A DNA stretch of 64,000 nucleotides from positions 1,674,001-1,738,000 of the forward strand of contig NZ_JAPEOX010000001.1 in NCBI RefSeq assembly GCF_026340675.1, given 5' to 3'. How positions within the stretch are numbered: the stretch's first letter is position 1; every line of letters starts with the position of its first letter. This document shows, one piece after another, positions 42,829 to 51,707 of this stretch. The notes beneath the pieces were generated by a model. The model saw only the letters and a list, made by a program, of their open reading frames with translations. It was not told where the DNA came from and made no database searches. The position numbers and the translations under genes were made by a program. Source of the DNA: Streptomyces sp. NBC_01264. Lineage in GTDB: Bacteria; Actinomycetota; Actinomycetes; Streptomycetales; Streptomycetaceae.

Positions 42829-43847
42829 GCGTCGGCCCCCGCTCCGGAGCGGCTGCGGGCCACGACCGAGGAGGCGATGAAGTTGACCACCAGGGTCATC
42901 AGGAAGAGGGTCAGGCCGGCCGCCATCAGTGCGGATATCCCGAGGGGGCTGGCCGAGCCGTAGCGCAGGGCGATCAGGGCGGACACGGAGATGGTGCCGT
43001 TCTGGAGGATGTGCGGCTGGATCACGAAGACCGGGGAGATGATCAGGTAGACGGCGATGGTCTCGCCGAGCGCGCGGCCGAGCCCGAGCATGGTGCCGCC
43101 GATGATCCCGCCCCTGCCGAAGGGCAGGACGACGGAGCGGATGACACCCCACGGGGTGGCGCCGAGCGCGAAGGCGCCCTCGCGCTCACCGGGCGGCGCC
43201 TGGGCGAAGGCCTCGCGCATCACCGAACAGGCGATCGGCGTCACCATCAGCGCGACGACCATGCCCGCGATGAAGGTGGAGGAGGTGTAGAAGGTGTTCG
43301 GGCTGAGCGGGTCGCTCGGGTCGTCCCCGTCGACCGCGAAGGGCGGGAACCAGCCCAGGTAGGTGGTCAGCCAGCGGGACAGCCCGACCACGTGCGGCTG
43401 GAACAGGAACAGCCCCCACAGGCCGTAGACCACGCTGGGCACCGCGGCCATCAGGTCGACGAGGCTGATCAGGGTCTGCTTGATGCGGCGCGGCGCGTAC
43501 TCGGTGATGTAGAGGGCGGTACCCATCGCCAGCGGCAGCGCGAAGAAGATCGCGACGCCGCCGATCAGCAGGGTGCCGACCAGCACCGCCGCCACACCGA
43601 AGTTGTGGGAGTCGGGCTCCCACGCGGAGGTCGCGAGGAAGGCCCAGCCGGCATCGTCCAGGGCCTTCACGGCGCGGACCCCGAGGAAGACGCCCACCAG
43701 GGTCATGACGAGCAGGACGGCGGCGCCGGCGGTGCGGGCCGAGCCGCGGAAGATCCGGTCGGCCGGATCGCCGCTCCCGGTGAGGGCGCGCGGGGTGATG
43801 TGCTCGTCCTCGGGGGCGGCCGGGGGGATCACCGTGGTCGCGGTCAT
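42825..43847 (-). CDS. pstC: PstC-like phosphate ABC permease
   Basis: A 340-aa permease with six helices, VYGLWGLFLF after helix 3, a periplasmic loop (FAVDGDDPSDPLSPNT) usual in PstC, and the EAA loop EGAFALGATPWGVIRSVVLP for contact with PstB. It ends in a short Arg-rich tail. Its ATG overlaps the stop of the YegP-like gene (ATGA) and its stop overlaps the pstA start, so the first three genes of the run are tightly coupled. Confidence 0.94.
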   Translation of the reverse strand: MTATTVIPPAAPEDEHITPRALTGSGDPADRIFRGSARTAGAAVLLVMTLVGVFLGVRAVKALDDAGWAFLATSAWEPDSHNFGVAAVLVGTLLIGGVAIFFALPLAMGTALYITEYAPRRIKQTLISLVDLMAAVPSVVYGLWGLFLFQPHVVGLSRWLTTYLGWFPPFAVDGDDPSDPLSPNTFYTSSTFIAGMVVALMVTPIACSVMREAFAQAPPGEREGAFALGATPWGVIRSVVLPFGRGGIIGGTMLGLGRALGETIAVYLIISPVFVIQPHILQNGTISVSALIALRYGSASPLGISALMAAGLTLFLMTLVVNFIASSVVARSRSGAGADA

Positions 43848-44500
43848 CGCGGGCCTCCCCCGCGCAGGGCCAGCCCCTGGGTCTCCCCGGCACCGGGCAG
43901 CCGCAGACCGCGCAGCCGCCGGGTGTGGGTGACCCCGGAGGCCACCTGGGCCTCGGCGGCGGCGGACAGGAACAGCTGGAGGCTGTGCCGGCATTCGCGC
44001 TGGCGGCGGAAGGTGCGGACGGCCACGGCCACGCACTGCTCGTCGAGGACGAGCTGCCAGGTCCAGGCGCCGATGCCGGAGCCTGACGTGGCGCCCATGC
44101 CGGACGTGGCATTGGAGCCGGACGTCGCGCCGGAGCCGGACAGGGGACCGGACAGGGCGCCGGACCCGGTACGGGAGCCGCCCGGGACCGCGGCGCCCGC
44201 CCCCCGGGGGGCCGTACCCGCCATCACGGCCGTGGACATGGCTACGATCGGGACGGCCTCGCCGATCCGCTCCCGGAGCCGGTCCACGGCCGCGCCGCAG
44301 GCGCCGAGGGCGCGGAACATGGAAGGACTGCGGCCGAGTTCATGATTGTTCGAGCCGACCAGGCGCCAGGTCACGGCGTCGGGCCCGCCTCCATGGCCGC
44401 CACCCCCGCACGCTCCGTGCGGTCCCCCCGCCGTCGACGCAGGCGCCTGACGTCTTTCTACGTCCACCCAGGACACGAACAGAAAACGTGGCTGCGACAC
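43844..44500 (-). CDS. Protein with two YegP/DUF1508-like repeats, first gene of the run
   Basis: 218 aa from GTG 44500, which has a G-rich ribosome site; an ATG at 44569 is possible. Two short repeats stand out: AVTWRLVGSNNHELGRSPSMFRALGACGAAVDRL and, about 90 residues later, WTWQLVLDEQCVAVAVRTFRRQRECRHSLQLF. Each has a W-x-x-L-V strand, an S/R-x-F turn and a Cys-anchored helix, as in the duplicated YegP (DUF1508) fold. Between them is a Gly/Ser/Thr linker with repeated GATSGS-type units. There is no signal peptide, so it is cytoplasmic. It is coupled to pstC by ATGA. Role unknown; perhaps a regulatory subunit. Confidence 0.75.
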   Translation of the reverse strand: MSQPRFLFVSWVDVERRQAPASTAGGPHGACGGGGHGGGPDAVTWRLVGSNNHELGRSPSMFRALGACGAAVDRLRERIGEAVPIVAMSTAVMAGTAPRGAGAAVPGGSRTGSGALSGPLSGSGATSGSNATSGMGATSGSGIGAWTWQLVLDEQCVAVAVRTFRRQRECRHSLQLFLSAAAEAQVASGVTHTRRLRGLRLPGAGETQGLALRGGGPR

Positions 44501-44892
44501 CGGACCGCCCCCCTTCCCCACAAGCCGTGCGTGGCCGGAAAACGGCCACCCACCCATGGCCGCGGGCATGACAATCCACGGGGCGTAGGGCTCTGGGGCA
44601 CACGGATCGGTGAAGCAGAAACGGAGAACACGTGAACGGGCGGCGGAGGCGTGTTGCGCACGCGATGGCCCGTTCGGCCCGCGGCGGCAGGGATCAGGCC
44701 GCGACCGGCCCCTCGGGGGATCTCCACAGAAACATCACGAACGGGCTCAGGACCTGATGACGGCAGGCCCCCCACAGCACGGAGCGCGTCCCGCACCGGA
44801 CCCCGGAGACCCGCGCGAAACTCGCCGCAGCGATCCTGCCCCCACCAACGAGTGGCCGAAACAGCATCCCGCCACCGGCCACCCCGCAGCAC
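44501..44892. other. Intergenic region upstream of the pst/surface run
   Basis: 392 bp with no convincing gene. It holds the PHO-box-like repeat at 44610-44637 and must contain the leftward promoter of the run; no clear -10 is visible. Confidence 0.6.
44610..44637 (-). promoter_or_regulatory. PHO-box-like direct repeat (possible PhoP site)
   Basis: On the minus strand GTTCACG and CTTCACC begin exactly 22 bases apart, two PhoP repeat units of 11; the middle unit (CTCCGTT) is weak. The PhoP consensus is GTTCACC at 11-base spacing (established). It lies 110 bp before the first gene of the pst-like run. Confidence 0.5.
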
Positions 44893-45345
44893 TCACCGGT
44901 GCATGCGGGCCCCCTTGAACACCTTGTCCACCGCGTTGCGCGCCCCGTGGACGGCGATCCCGACCAGGTCGAGCCGCTCCGTACCCACCGCCGCCACGGC
45001 CGCCCGGTTGGCCCGGTCGTGGCCCGTGGCGAACAGGTCGGAGGTGAACACCGCCGTCGCGAGTCCGCGCCCGACTGCGCGCGCGTGAGCCGCCGCCACC
45101 GTTTCCTTCCCGCCCTCGAAGACCAGTACGGGCTGGCGGAACATCGGCAGGTAGGGGGTCCCGTCGGCGTCCTCGTACGGCTCGCCGACCACCTCGGGGA
45201 AGGCCGTGCCGAGCCCGCTGACGAGGAACGCGGTGACGTTCAGCCGCTGCCAGGTCTCCAGGTCGTCGCGCAGCAGCACCGCGATCTTGGTATCGAACCG
45301 CACGGGCGCGTCCGCGCCGTTCCCGCTCTTCTTCTCGTCGCTCAT
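44893..45345 (-). CDS. DUF2000 family protein
   Basis: A 150-aa protein with FDTKIAVLLRDDLETWQRLNVTAFLVSGL near the start, GTPYLPMFRQPVLVFEGG in the middle and TSDLFATGHDRANRAAVAAV later, the DUF2000 pattern. DUF2000 belongs to the peptidyl-tRNA-hydrolase-II-like fold; function unknown. ATG at 45345. It is divergent from an AraC regulator, 49 bp apart, a recurrent pairing, so it is probably that regulator's target. Confidence 0.9.
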   Translation of the reverse strand: MSDEKKSGNGADAPVRFDTKIAVLLRDDLETWQRLNVTAFLVSGLGTAFPEVVGEPYEDADGTPYLPMFRQPVLVFEGGKETVAAAHARAVGRGLATAVFTSDLFATGHDRANRAAVAAVGTERLDLVGIAVHGARNAVDKVFKGARMHR

Positions 45346-45394
45346 GCCGTGAGACTGCCGGGCGTCCCCGCGCACGGTCTTGTACGTTCTTTGC

Positions 45395-46207
45395 GTGCAG
45401 CCCCAGCAGGAGGTCTCGGCCTGGCGTCCGCGGGTCGCGGGTGTCGTCGAGGTGTTCCACGCACACTTCACGGCGCACGCCTACCCCATGCACGTCCACG
45501 ACGCGTGGACCCTGCTGATCGTCGACGACGGAGCCGTCCGCTACGACCTGGACCGCCACCGCCGCGGCACCCCGGGCGACACCGTGAGCCTGCTCCCGCC
45601 GCAGGTTCCGCACAACGGCTCGGCCGCGACCCCGGACGGGTTCCGCAAGCGCGTGGTCTACCTCGACACGACCGTGCTGGACGAGCGCTTCATCGGCCCC
45701 GCCGTGGACGGTCCCGACCTCGCCGACCCCGTACTGCGCCGCCGCGTCGGGCAGCTCCACCGGGTCCTGGCCTCCCCCGGTGACGAGTTCGAGGCGGAGA
45801 GCCGGCTGACGCTGATCGGCGAACGGGTGCGCACGCCGCTCCGGCCCCGCCCCGGGCTCCCGGGAACCGGCGCCGCATCGCCTGGCCCGGGCCTCGCCCG
45901 GAGCATGCGCGAGCTGCTCGACGACCGGGCGGCCGGCGGCGTGTCCCTGAAGGAAGCGGCGGGCCTGCTCCAGGCCCACCCCGCCCACCTGGTGCGCACG
46001 TTCAGCGGCGCCTTCGGCATCGCCCCGCACCAGTACCTCGTCTCCCGCCGGGTCGCCCTGGCCCGTCGGCTGCTCCTCGACGGCCGCCCGGCCGCCGAGG
46101 TCGCCGTCGCGGCGGGCTTCTACGACCAGGCGCACTTCACCCGGCACTTCAAGCGCGTCGTCGGCACCACCCCCGGGCGCTACGCCCGCTTCCGCGCGAC
46201 CCACTGA
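45395..46207 (+). CDS. AraC-family transcriptional regulator
   Basis: 270 aa from GTG 45395 (a TTG at 45380 would add five residues). An N-terminal cupin-like domain (YPMHVHDAWTLLIVDDGAVRYDLD, LLPPQVPHNGS) senses a ligand; the C-terminal double helix-turn-helix (GVSLKEAAGLLQAHPAHLVRTFSGAFG, EVAVAAGFYDQAHFTRHFKRVVG) binds DNA. It likely controls the divergent DUF2000 gene. Confidence 0.93.
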   Translation: MQPQQEVSAWRPRVAGVVEVFHAHFTAHAYPMHVHDAWTLLIVDDGAVRYDLDRHRRGTPGDTVSLLPPQVPHNGSAATPDGFRKRVVYLDTTVLDERFIGPAVDGPDLADPVLRRRVGQLHRVLASPGDEFEAESRLTLIGERVRTPLRPRPGLPGTGAASPGPGLARSMRELLDDRAAGGVSLKEAAGLLQAHPAHLVRTFSGAFGIAPHQYLVSRRVALARRLLLDGRPAAEVAVAAGFYDQAHFTRHFKRVVGTTPGRYARFRATH

Positions 46208-46396
46208 CGGCAACCCTCCGGGCGAGTAGGGTGACGATCCATCAGGTCATGCGACCCGGACTCTTGACTCTGTACCCGGCAGTAGCGATTCTCGACCCAA
46301 TGCTTGCGCGGGACATGACAATCAGGTGCCAGGGCGGCCACGCCTCCGGTGGACCGTGTCCTCGACCGCGCCCTCCGCCGACCGAGGACGTGAGTA

Positions 46397-48490
46397 GTGG
46401 CCATGACCCCAGACCCGCAGAAGCCACGACCGGAACCGCACCCCCGCCGCCGGCGCAAGCCGGTCGCGATCCTGTCCCTGCTCCTCGGCCTGCTCGCCAT
46501 GGTGCTCGGCCCCGCCCCGGGAGCCGCCGCCGACAACAACTGGTGGGAACCCACCGCACGGCCCGCACCCGATTCCCAGATCAACGTCACGGGCGAGCCC
46601 TTCAAGGGCACCGACGCCCAGGGCAACGTCCGGGGCTTCGTCGACGCGCACGACCACATCATGTCCAACGAGGGCTTCGGCGGCCGTCTGATCTGCGGAA
46701 AGCCCTTCTCCGATGCCGGGATCGCCGACGCGCTCAAGGACTGTCCCGAGCACTACCCGGACGGCAGCCTGGCGATCTTCGACTTCGTCACCAAAGGCGG
46801 CGACGGCAAGCACGACCCCGACGGCTGGCCCACCTTCAAGGACTGGCCCGCCCACGACTCGCTGACCCACCAGCAGAACTACTACGCCTGGATCGAGCGC
46901 GCCTGGCGCGGCGGGCAGCGCGTCCTCGTCAACGACCTCGTGACCAACGGGGTGATCTGCTCGGTCTACTTCTTCAAGGACCGCGGCTGCGACGAGATGA
47001 CCGCCATCCGCCTGGAGGCGGAGAAGACCTACGACATGCAGGCCTACGTCGACAAGATGTACGGCGGCGCGGGCAAGGGCTGGTTCCGCATCGTCACCGA
47101 CTCCGCGCAGGCCCGTGAGGTGATCAAGCAGGGGAAGCTGGCCGTGGTCCTCGGCGTCGAGACCTCCGAGCCCTTCGGCTGCAAGCAGATCCTGGACATC
47201 GCGCAGTGCAGCAAGCAGGACATCGACCGCGGCCTCGACGAGCTCTACAACCTCGGCGTGCGCAGCATGTTCCTGTGCCACAAGTTCGACAACGCCCTGT
47301 GCGGGGTCCGCTTCGACGAGGGCGCGCTGGGAACGGCCATCAACGTCGGGCAGTTCCTGTCGACGGGCACCTTCTGGCAGACCGAGCAGTGCCGGGGCCC
47401 GCAGCACGACAACCCCATCGGCCTGGCCCCGGCGGCCGGCGCCGAGAAGCAGCTGCCGGCGGGCGTGAGCGTGCCCTCGTACGCCTCGGGCGCCCAGTGC
47501 AACACCCGCGGCCTCACCGACCTCGGTGACTACGCGGTGCGCGGCATGATGAAACGCAAGATGATGCTCGAACTCGACCACATGAGCGTGAAGGCGGCCG
47601 GCCAGGCCTTCGACATCATGGAGACCGAGAACTACCCGGGCGTGATCTCCTCGCACAGCTGGATGGACCTCGGCTGGATGGAGCGGCTCTACAAGCTCGG
47701 CGGTTTCGCCGCCGCGTACATGGGCGGCTCCGAGGGCTTCAGCGCCGAGGCCAAGCGGACCGACGCGCTGCGCGAGAAGTACAACGTCGGCTACGGCTAC
47801 GGCACCGACATGAACGGCGTCGGCGGCTGGCCCGGCCCGCGCGGGGCGAACACCCCGAACCCGGTGACGTACCCCTTCCGCAGCACCGACGGCGGCTCGG
47901 TCATCGACAAGCAGACCACCGGCCAGCGCACCTGGGACCTCAACACCGACGGCGCCTCCCACTACGGCCTGGTGCCGGACTGGATCGAGGACATCCGCAT
48001 CGTCGGCGGACAGGGCGTGGTGGACGACCTGTTCAAGGGCGCCGAGTCCTACCTGCGCACCTGGGGCGCGTCGGAGCAGCACAAGGCCGGCGTGAACCTC
48101 GCCGTGGGCCGGCCCGCCTCCGCGAGCACGTCCGAGTGGTGGAACCCCTTCGTCAGCTTCTCGCCCGGCCTCGCCTTCGACGGCAGCCGGAGCAGCCGCT
48201 GGGCGAGCGAGTGGAACGACAACCAGTGGCTGCAGGTCGACCTCGGCTCCTCGCAGCTGGTCAAGCGGGTCACCCTGGACTGGGAGGCGGCGTACGGGCG
48301 TTCGTACCGCATCGAGGTCTCCCCGAACGGCACGGACTGGACGACGGCCTGGTCCACGGCCGAGGGTGACGGCGGGGTGGACACGGCGAGGTTCGCCGGG
48401 GTCCCGGCCCGGTACCTACGCGTCCACGGAGCGGGACGCGGCACCCAGTGGGGTTACTCCCTGCACGAAGTCGGCGTATACAGCAGCTGA
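46397..48490 (+). CDS. Secreted amidohydrolase/dipeptidase-like protein with F5/8C domain
   Basis: 697 aa. GTG 46397 has GAGG nine bases upstream; ATG 46403 is possible. An Arg-rich n-region and hydrophobic core give a signal peptide ending GAAAD. The catalytic part (about 65-545) has metal-binding DAHDHIM, ELDHMSVKAAG, SSHSWMD and YGYGTDMNG, consistent with a TIM-barrel metallohydrolase of the amidohydrolase/membrane-dipeptidase group. The last about 135 residues are a discoidin (F5/8 type C) galactose-binding domain (NLAVGRPASAST, DGSRSSRWASEW, QWLQVDLGSS, LHEVGVYSS). It acts on an extracellular substrate, probably carbohydrate-associated. A strong terminator follows. Confidence 0.9.
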   Translation: MAMTPDPQKPRPEPHPRRRRKPVAILSLLLGLLAMVLGPAPGAAADNNWWEPTARPAPDSQINVTGEPFKGTDAQGNVRGFVDAHDHIMSNEGFGGRLICGKPFSDAGIADALKDCPEHYPDGSLAIFDFVTKGGDGKHDPDGWPTFKDWPAHDSLTHQQNYYAWIERAWRGGQRVLVNDLVTNGVICSVYFFKDRGCDEMTAIRLEAEKTYDMQAYVDKMYGGAGKGWFRIVTDSAQAREVIKQGKLAVVLGVETSEPFGCKQILDIAQCSKQDIDRGLDELYNLGVRSMFLCHKFDNALCGVRFDEGALGTAINVGQFLSTGTFWQTEQCRGPQHDNPIGLAPAAGAEKQLPAGVSVPSYASGAQCNTRGLTDLGDYAVRGMMKRKMMLELDHMSVKAAGQAFDIMETENYPGVISSHSWMDLGWMERLYKLGGFAAAYMGGSEGFSAEAKRTDALREKYNVGYGYGTDMNGVGGWPGPRGANTPNPVTYPFRSTDGGSVIDKQTTGQRTWDLNTDGASHYGLVPDWIEDIRIVGGQGVVDDLFKGAESYLRTWGASEQHKAGVNLAVGRPASASTSEWWNPFVSFSPGLAFDGSRSSRWASEWNDNQWLQVDLGSSQLVKRVTLDWEAAYGRSYRIEVSPNGTDWTTAWSTAEGDGGVDTARFAGVPARYLRVHGAGRGTQWGYSLHEVGVYSS

Positions 48491-48495
48491 CGGCG

Positions 48496-48541
48496 CCCTG
48501 CGGGGTGTCCGGGGCCGGTGGCCCGCGGACACCCCGCAGGG
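48496..48541 (+). terminator. Perfect 15-bp hairpin terminator
   Basis: CCCTGCGGGGTGTCC and GGACACCCCGCAGGG flank a 16-base G/C-rich loop, 5 bp after the F5/8C protein stop. Confidence 0.85.
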
Positions 48542-48569
48542 GCGCACCGGAGCGAAGGGGAACCCGTAC

Positions 48570-49169
48570 ATGGCACGGATGCCGTTGACCGACCGGCGCA
48601 GGCAGCTGACGGAGGCGGCGATCCGCGCGATGACCCGCGACGGGGTGTCCAGGACCACGACCCGGTCCATCGCCGCCGAGGCGGGCGTCTCCCTGAGCGT
48701 CTTCCACTACTGCTTCGACTCCAAGCAGGCCCTGCTGGAGTCGGTCATCGAGACCATCACCGCGCACTACGTCACCCTCGTGAAGGCCGCGATCGTGCCG
48801 AGGCCGACGCTGCGCGAGACCATCCGGGCCGGCTTCCAGGCGTACTGGGACCACGTGGCGGCCAGTCCCGGGGCGCACATGCTCACCTACGAGCTCACCC
48901 AGTACGCTCTGCGCCGGCCGGAGTTCGGGCACCTGGCGCGCAAACAGTACGAGTCCTACTGCGACACGTACACCGAGCTGCTCGAAGAGCTGCGCCGGAT
49001 CACCCCGTTCGAGCTGAGCGTGCCGGTGTCCGTGCTGGCGCGCTATCTGGCGGCCATGACGGACGGGGTGACCCTGAGCTTCCTGGTCCTCGGCGACGAC
49101 GAGGCCGCCGCCGAGATCCTCGACATGGTCACCGACCACGTGGCCGGTCTCGTCGTCCAGGTGAACTGA
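48570..49169 (+). CDS. TetR-family transcriptional regulator
   Basis: 199 aa. The N-terminal helix-turn-helix reads LTEAAIRAMTRDGVSRTTTRSIAAEAGVSLSVFHYCFDSKQALLESV (about 10-57). The ligand domain is all-helical (TYELTQYALRRPEF, LARYLAAMTDGVTLSFLVLGD). ATG at 48570, with AAGGGG about ten bases upstream. No divergent partner; its target is not evident. It runs convergently into the FGE gene with only 7 bp between stops. Confidence 0.93.
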   Translation: MARMPLTDRRRQLTEAAIRAMTRDGVSRTTTRSIAAEAGVSLSVFHYCFDSKQALLESVIETITAHYVTLVKAAIVPRPTLRETIRAGFQAYWDHVAASPGAHMLTYELTQYALRRPEFGHLARKQYESYCDTYTELLEELRRITPFELSVPVSVLARYLAAMTDGVTLSFLVLGDDEAAAEILDMVTDHVAGLVVQVN

Positions 49170-49176
49170 TCCGCCC

Positions 49177-50085
49177 TCAGGCCGCCACCCGGAAACCGAT
49201 GTTGGACGTGGAGCTGTCCGGGGTGTTGGAACTGCGGGCCGCGACCCGGTAGCGGTTGCAGTACGAGTCGTGGCAGAGGAAGGAACCGCCGCGCATCGTG
49301 CGGGACTCGTGGCCCGGACCGAAGGGGTCCGCACACCACTCCCACACGTTGCCCACGGCGTTGTAGAGCCCGTGGCCGTTGGGGCGGTAGGACTTCACGG
49401 GGACCGTGCCGAGGTGGGGTCCGGTATGGGTGGTGGGGAAGTCGCCCTGCCAGATGTTGAGCAGCGTGCGTCCGCCCGGGGCCAGTTCGTCGCCCCAGGG
49501 GTAGCGGCGCTGCTCCAGGCCGCCGCGGGCCGCGTACTCCCATTCGGCCTCGCTGGGCAGCCTGGTTCCGGACCAGGAGCAGTACGCCTGCGCGTCGTTC
49601 CACGAGACGTGGACGACGGGGTGGTTCTGCCGGGTCGTGACGGACGATCCGGGCCCTTCGGGGTGCTTCCAGCTCGCGCCGGACACCGCCCGCCACCAGG
49701 GGACCCCGGCCACGGGCGGTGCGGTGGCGGCGAGTTCCTGCGCCAGCAGCCCGGCGAAGACGAAGGAGAACCCGAACTCCTCCGCCTCCGTGACATGTCC
49801 GGTGGCCTTGACGAAGGTGGCGTACTGGGCGTTGGTCACCGTCGTCGGCGCGATCCGGAAGGGATCCACGGCCACCTCCCGGACCGGCCCCTCACCGTCG
49901 GCCGGAAACCCGTCCGCGTCCTCGGTGCCCATGAGGAAGCGCCCCCCGGGCAGGTCGAGCAGACCGCGTACGGGCCGGGGCGCGGGGAGCACGGGAGCGG
50001 CGAGCACCGGCGCGGCGAGCAGGGTGACGGCGCCAGCCGGGGAGTCGTTTCCGGGGGTGCAGCAGGAGGGGTACGAAGAGGACAC
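49177..50085 (-). CDS. Formylglycine-generating enzyme
   Basis: 302 aa from GTG 50085 with GGAG seven bases upstream. It has the FGE fold and the copper-binding/catalytic cysteines Cys271 and Cys276 in GGSFLCHDSYCNRYR. These are within one residue of the pair known in the S. coelicolor enzyme (Cys272/Cys277), so it should be a true FGE rather than a generic SUMF1-like protein. GTRLPSEAEWEYAARGG and NVWEWCAD are typical. It oxidises the cysteine of a C-x-P-x-R motif to formylglycine; the adjacent sulfatase has exactly this motif. The first 45 residues are hydrophobic and rich in Pro/Ala, but FGE acts before export. Confidence 0.93.
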   Translation of the reverse strand: MSSSYPSCCTPGNDSPAGAVTLLAAPVLAAPVLPAPRPVRGLLDLPGGRFLMGTEDADGFPADGEGPVREVAVDPFRIAPTTVTNAQYATFVKATGHVTEAEEFGFSFVFAGLLAQELAATAPPVAGVPWWRAVSGASWKHPEGPGSSVTTRQNHPVVHVSWNDAQAYCSWSGTRLPSEAEWEYAARGGLEQRRYPWGDELAPGGRTLLNIWQGDFPTTHTGPHLGTVPVKSYRPNGHGLYNAVGNVWEWCADPFGPGHESRTMRGGSFLCHDSYCNRYRVAARSSNTPDSSTSNIGFRVAA

Positions 50086-50119
50086 AGCAGCTCCGGTGAA
50101 CGTGCGGGATGGATGCGGT

Positions 50120-50151
50120 CCGGCCGGGCGCGCGGTGGTGCGCCCGGCCGG
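50120..50151 (-). terminator. Hairpin between sulfatase and FGE genes
   Basis: CCGGCCGGGCGC and GCGCCCGGCCGG pair perfectly around an eight-base loop, 12 bp after the sulfatase stop. It could reduce read-through so that FGE is made at a lower level than its substrate. Confidence 0.7.
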
Positions 50152-50162
50152 AGGTCCGGCGG

Positions 50163-51563
50163 CTAGCCGACCCGGTCGGCGGCGAGCGCGGCGGCCAGGG
50201 CGGGGATGCCCAGGTTCCGTTCCTGCGCCGGGGTGGCCTGGTACAGCTTGTTGACCAGCTGGTGCGGGTCGGCGGCGAGGTCGTAGTACTCCCGGAAGGT
50301 GACCTCTCCGGTGCCGGACACGGTGCCGTTGGCATCGGTGTGCAGCTTGTAGTACTCCACGTACTGCTTGTCCTTGGCCACGTAGGAGGACCAGGTCCGG
50401 TGGTCGGGGGCGGTGCCCTGCTTCCACCATTCGACGAGCAGGTGGTCGCGGCTGTACGAGCTCAGCAGCGACCGGCCGTCCTGCGGGGTGTTCGGGGTGA
50501 TCCCGGCGGCGTCGAGGATGGTGGGCGCGATGTCGATGTTGGCGACGATGCGGTTGTCCACCGTGCCGGCTCCGAGGCCTCCGGCGGGCCAAGAGAGGTA
50601 GAACGGCACCTCGTGGGCGGGGCTGTAGGGCACCGACTTGGCGGTCCAGCCGTGGTCGGCCCAGCCGAAGCCGTTGTCGCCGATGTAGATGACGAGGGTG
50701 TTGTCCAGCTGGCCGGTCGCCGCGAGCTTGTCCTTGAAGGCCTGCACCGCGTCGTCGACCGAGAGCAGGACGCGCAGTTGCTCCGCCCGGATGCGCTTGC
50801 CGTCCTCCAGGGTGCCGGTGGCGTCCTGGATGTAGGGCGGCTTGTCGCTGCGGTCGGCCTCGGTGACGGAGGGGCGGCCGTTCCACTCGGGGACGGGGGT
50901 GCCCGCGTACTTAGGCTCGGGCGTACGGGGCCCGTGCGAGGCGTACGGGGTGACGTAGGCGAACCAGGGGCGGGTGTCGGTGGCGGCCTTGTCCAGGAAG
51001 CTCAGCGTCCGGTGCTTGATGACGTTCGTGGTGTAGCCGTTGATCGTCTGGACCGTCCCGTTGACGTTCCATTTGCCGTCCACGTACGAGGGCTGGAGCA
51101 GGGCGAAATCCTCGAAATGCGGGGGCGCGTCCGCGATGTTCCAGGAATTGAGGTATTTACCGAAGAGGCCCGTGCGATATCCGGCCTGCTTGAGATAGCG
51201 CTGAACGGTCGTGTTCTGGTCGAGCGCCGCCGAGGAGGCATTGTTGCGCACCCCGTGGTTGTGGGCGTAGCGGCCGGAGAACACCGAGGAGCGGGAGGGT
51301 GCGCACAGCGGGGTGGTGACGTGCCCGTGGTTGAACTTCACCCCCTGCCCGGCGAGCCAGCCGATGGTCTTCTGGAGCGCCCAGTCGGTCTGTTTGGGCT
51401 GGTCATCGGTGACGATCAGCAGGATGTTCGGCCGGCCGGCGGCCGCCGCCGCGGGAGCCGCGGCCGCCTGGCCGATCGCGGGCACGGTGGCGGCGGCCGC
51501 GGCCGCCGCGGTGCCGGCGAGGAATCCTCGGCGGCTGACCTGCGTACGGATTCTCTTACTCAT
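50163..51563 (-). CDS. Tat-exported sulfatase
   Basis: 466 aa, ATG at 51563 with AGGAGG eight bases upstream. The twin-arginine signal SRRGFLAGT shows export in folded form. Metal ligands Asp53/Asp54 lie in LIVTDDQPKQ. The FGE recognition motif is CAPSR (Cys87 to Arg91), and later ligands are in YIGDNGFGWADHGW. It hydrolyses a sulfate ester outside the cell, using formylglycine made by the neighbouring enzyme before export. The substrate is unclear; the family includes heparan- and choline-type sulfatases. Confidence 0.95.
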   Translation of the reverse strand: MSKRIRTQVSRRGFLAGTAAAAAAATVPAIGQAAAAPAAAAAGRPNILLIVTDDQPKQTDWALQKTIGWLAGQGVKFNHGHVTTPLCAPSRSSVFSGRYAHNHGVRNNASSAALDQNTTVQRYLKQAGYRTGLFGKYLNSWNIADAPPHFEDFALLQPSYVDGKWNVNGTVQTINGYTTNVIKHRTLSFLDKAATDTRPWFAYVTPYASHGPRTPEPKYAGTPVPEWNGRPSVTEADRSDKPPYIQDATGTLEDGKRIRAEQLRVLLSVDDAVQAFKDKLAATGQLDNTLVIYIGDNGFGWADHGWTAKSVPYSPAHEVPFYLSWPAGGLGAGTVDNRIVANIDIAPTILDAAGITPNTPQDGRSLLSSYSRDHLLVEWWKQGTAPDHRTWSSYVAKDKQYVEYYKLHTDANGTVSGTGEVTFREYYDLAADPHQLVNKLYQATPAQERNLGIPALAAALAADRVG

Positions 51564-51707
51564 GGGTATTTCCTCCTGCTCTCCGAAGGGGCCCCATCAA
51601 TTTCACAAGATGGTGTGGCGGCCACTGCCATGCGGAGAGCGTAAAGGGATCCCCATACCCGTTCCATGTACGGAGTATGAAATGACGTCAGTGTATGTGA
51701 ACGGGCG

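Noticed and set aside
44458..44892. 144-codon minus-strand frame upstream of the pst-like run
   Set aside because: Composition and codon bias are not gene-like; it overlaps the PHO-box-like region and the start of the YegP-like gene in another frame.
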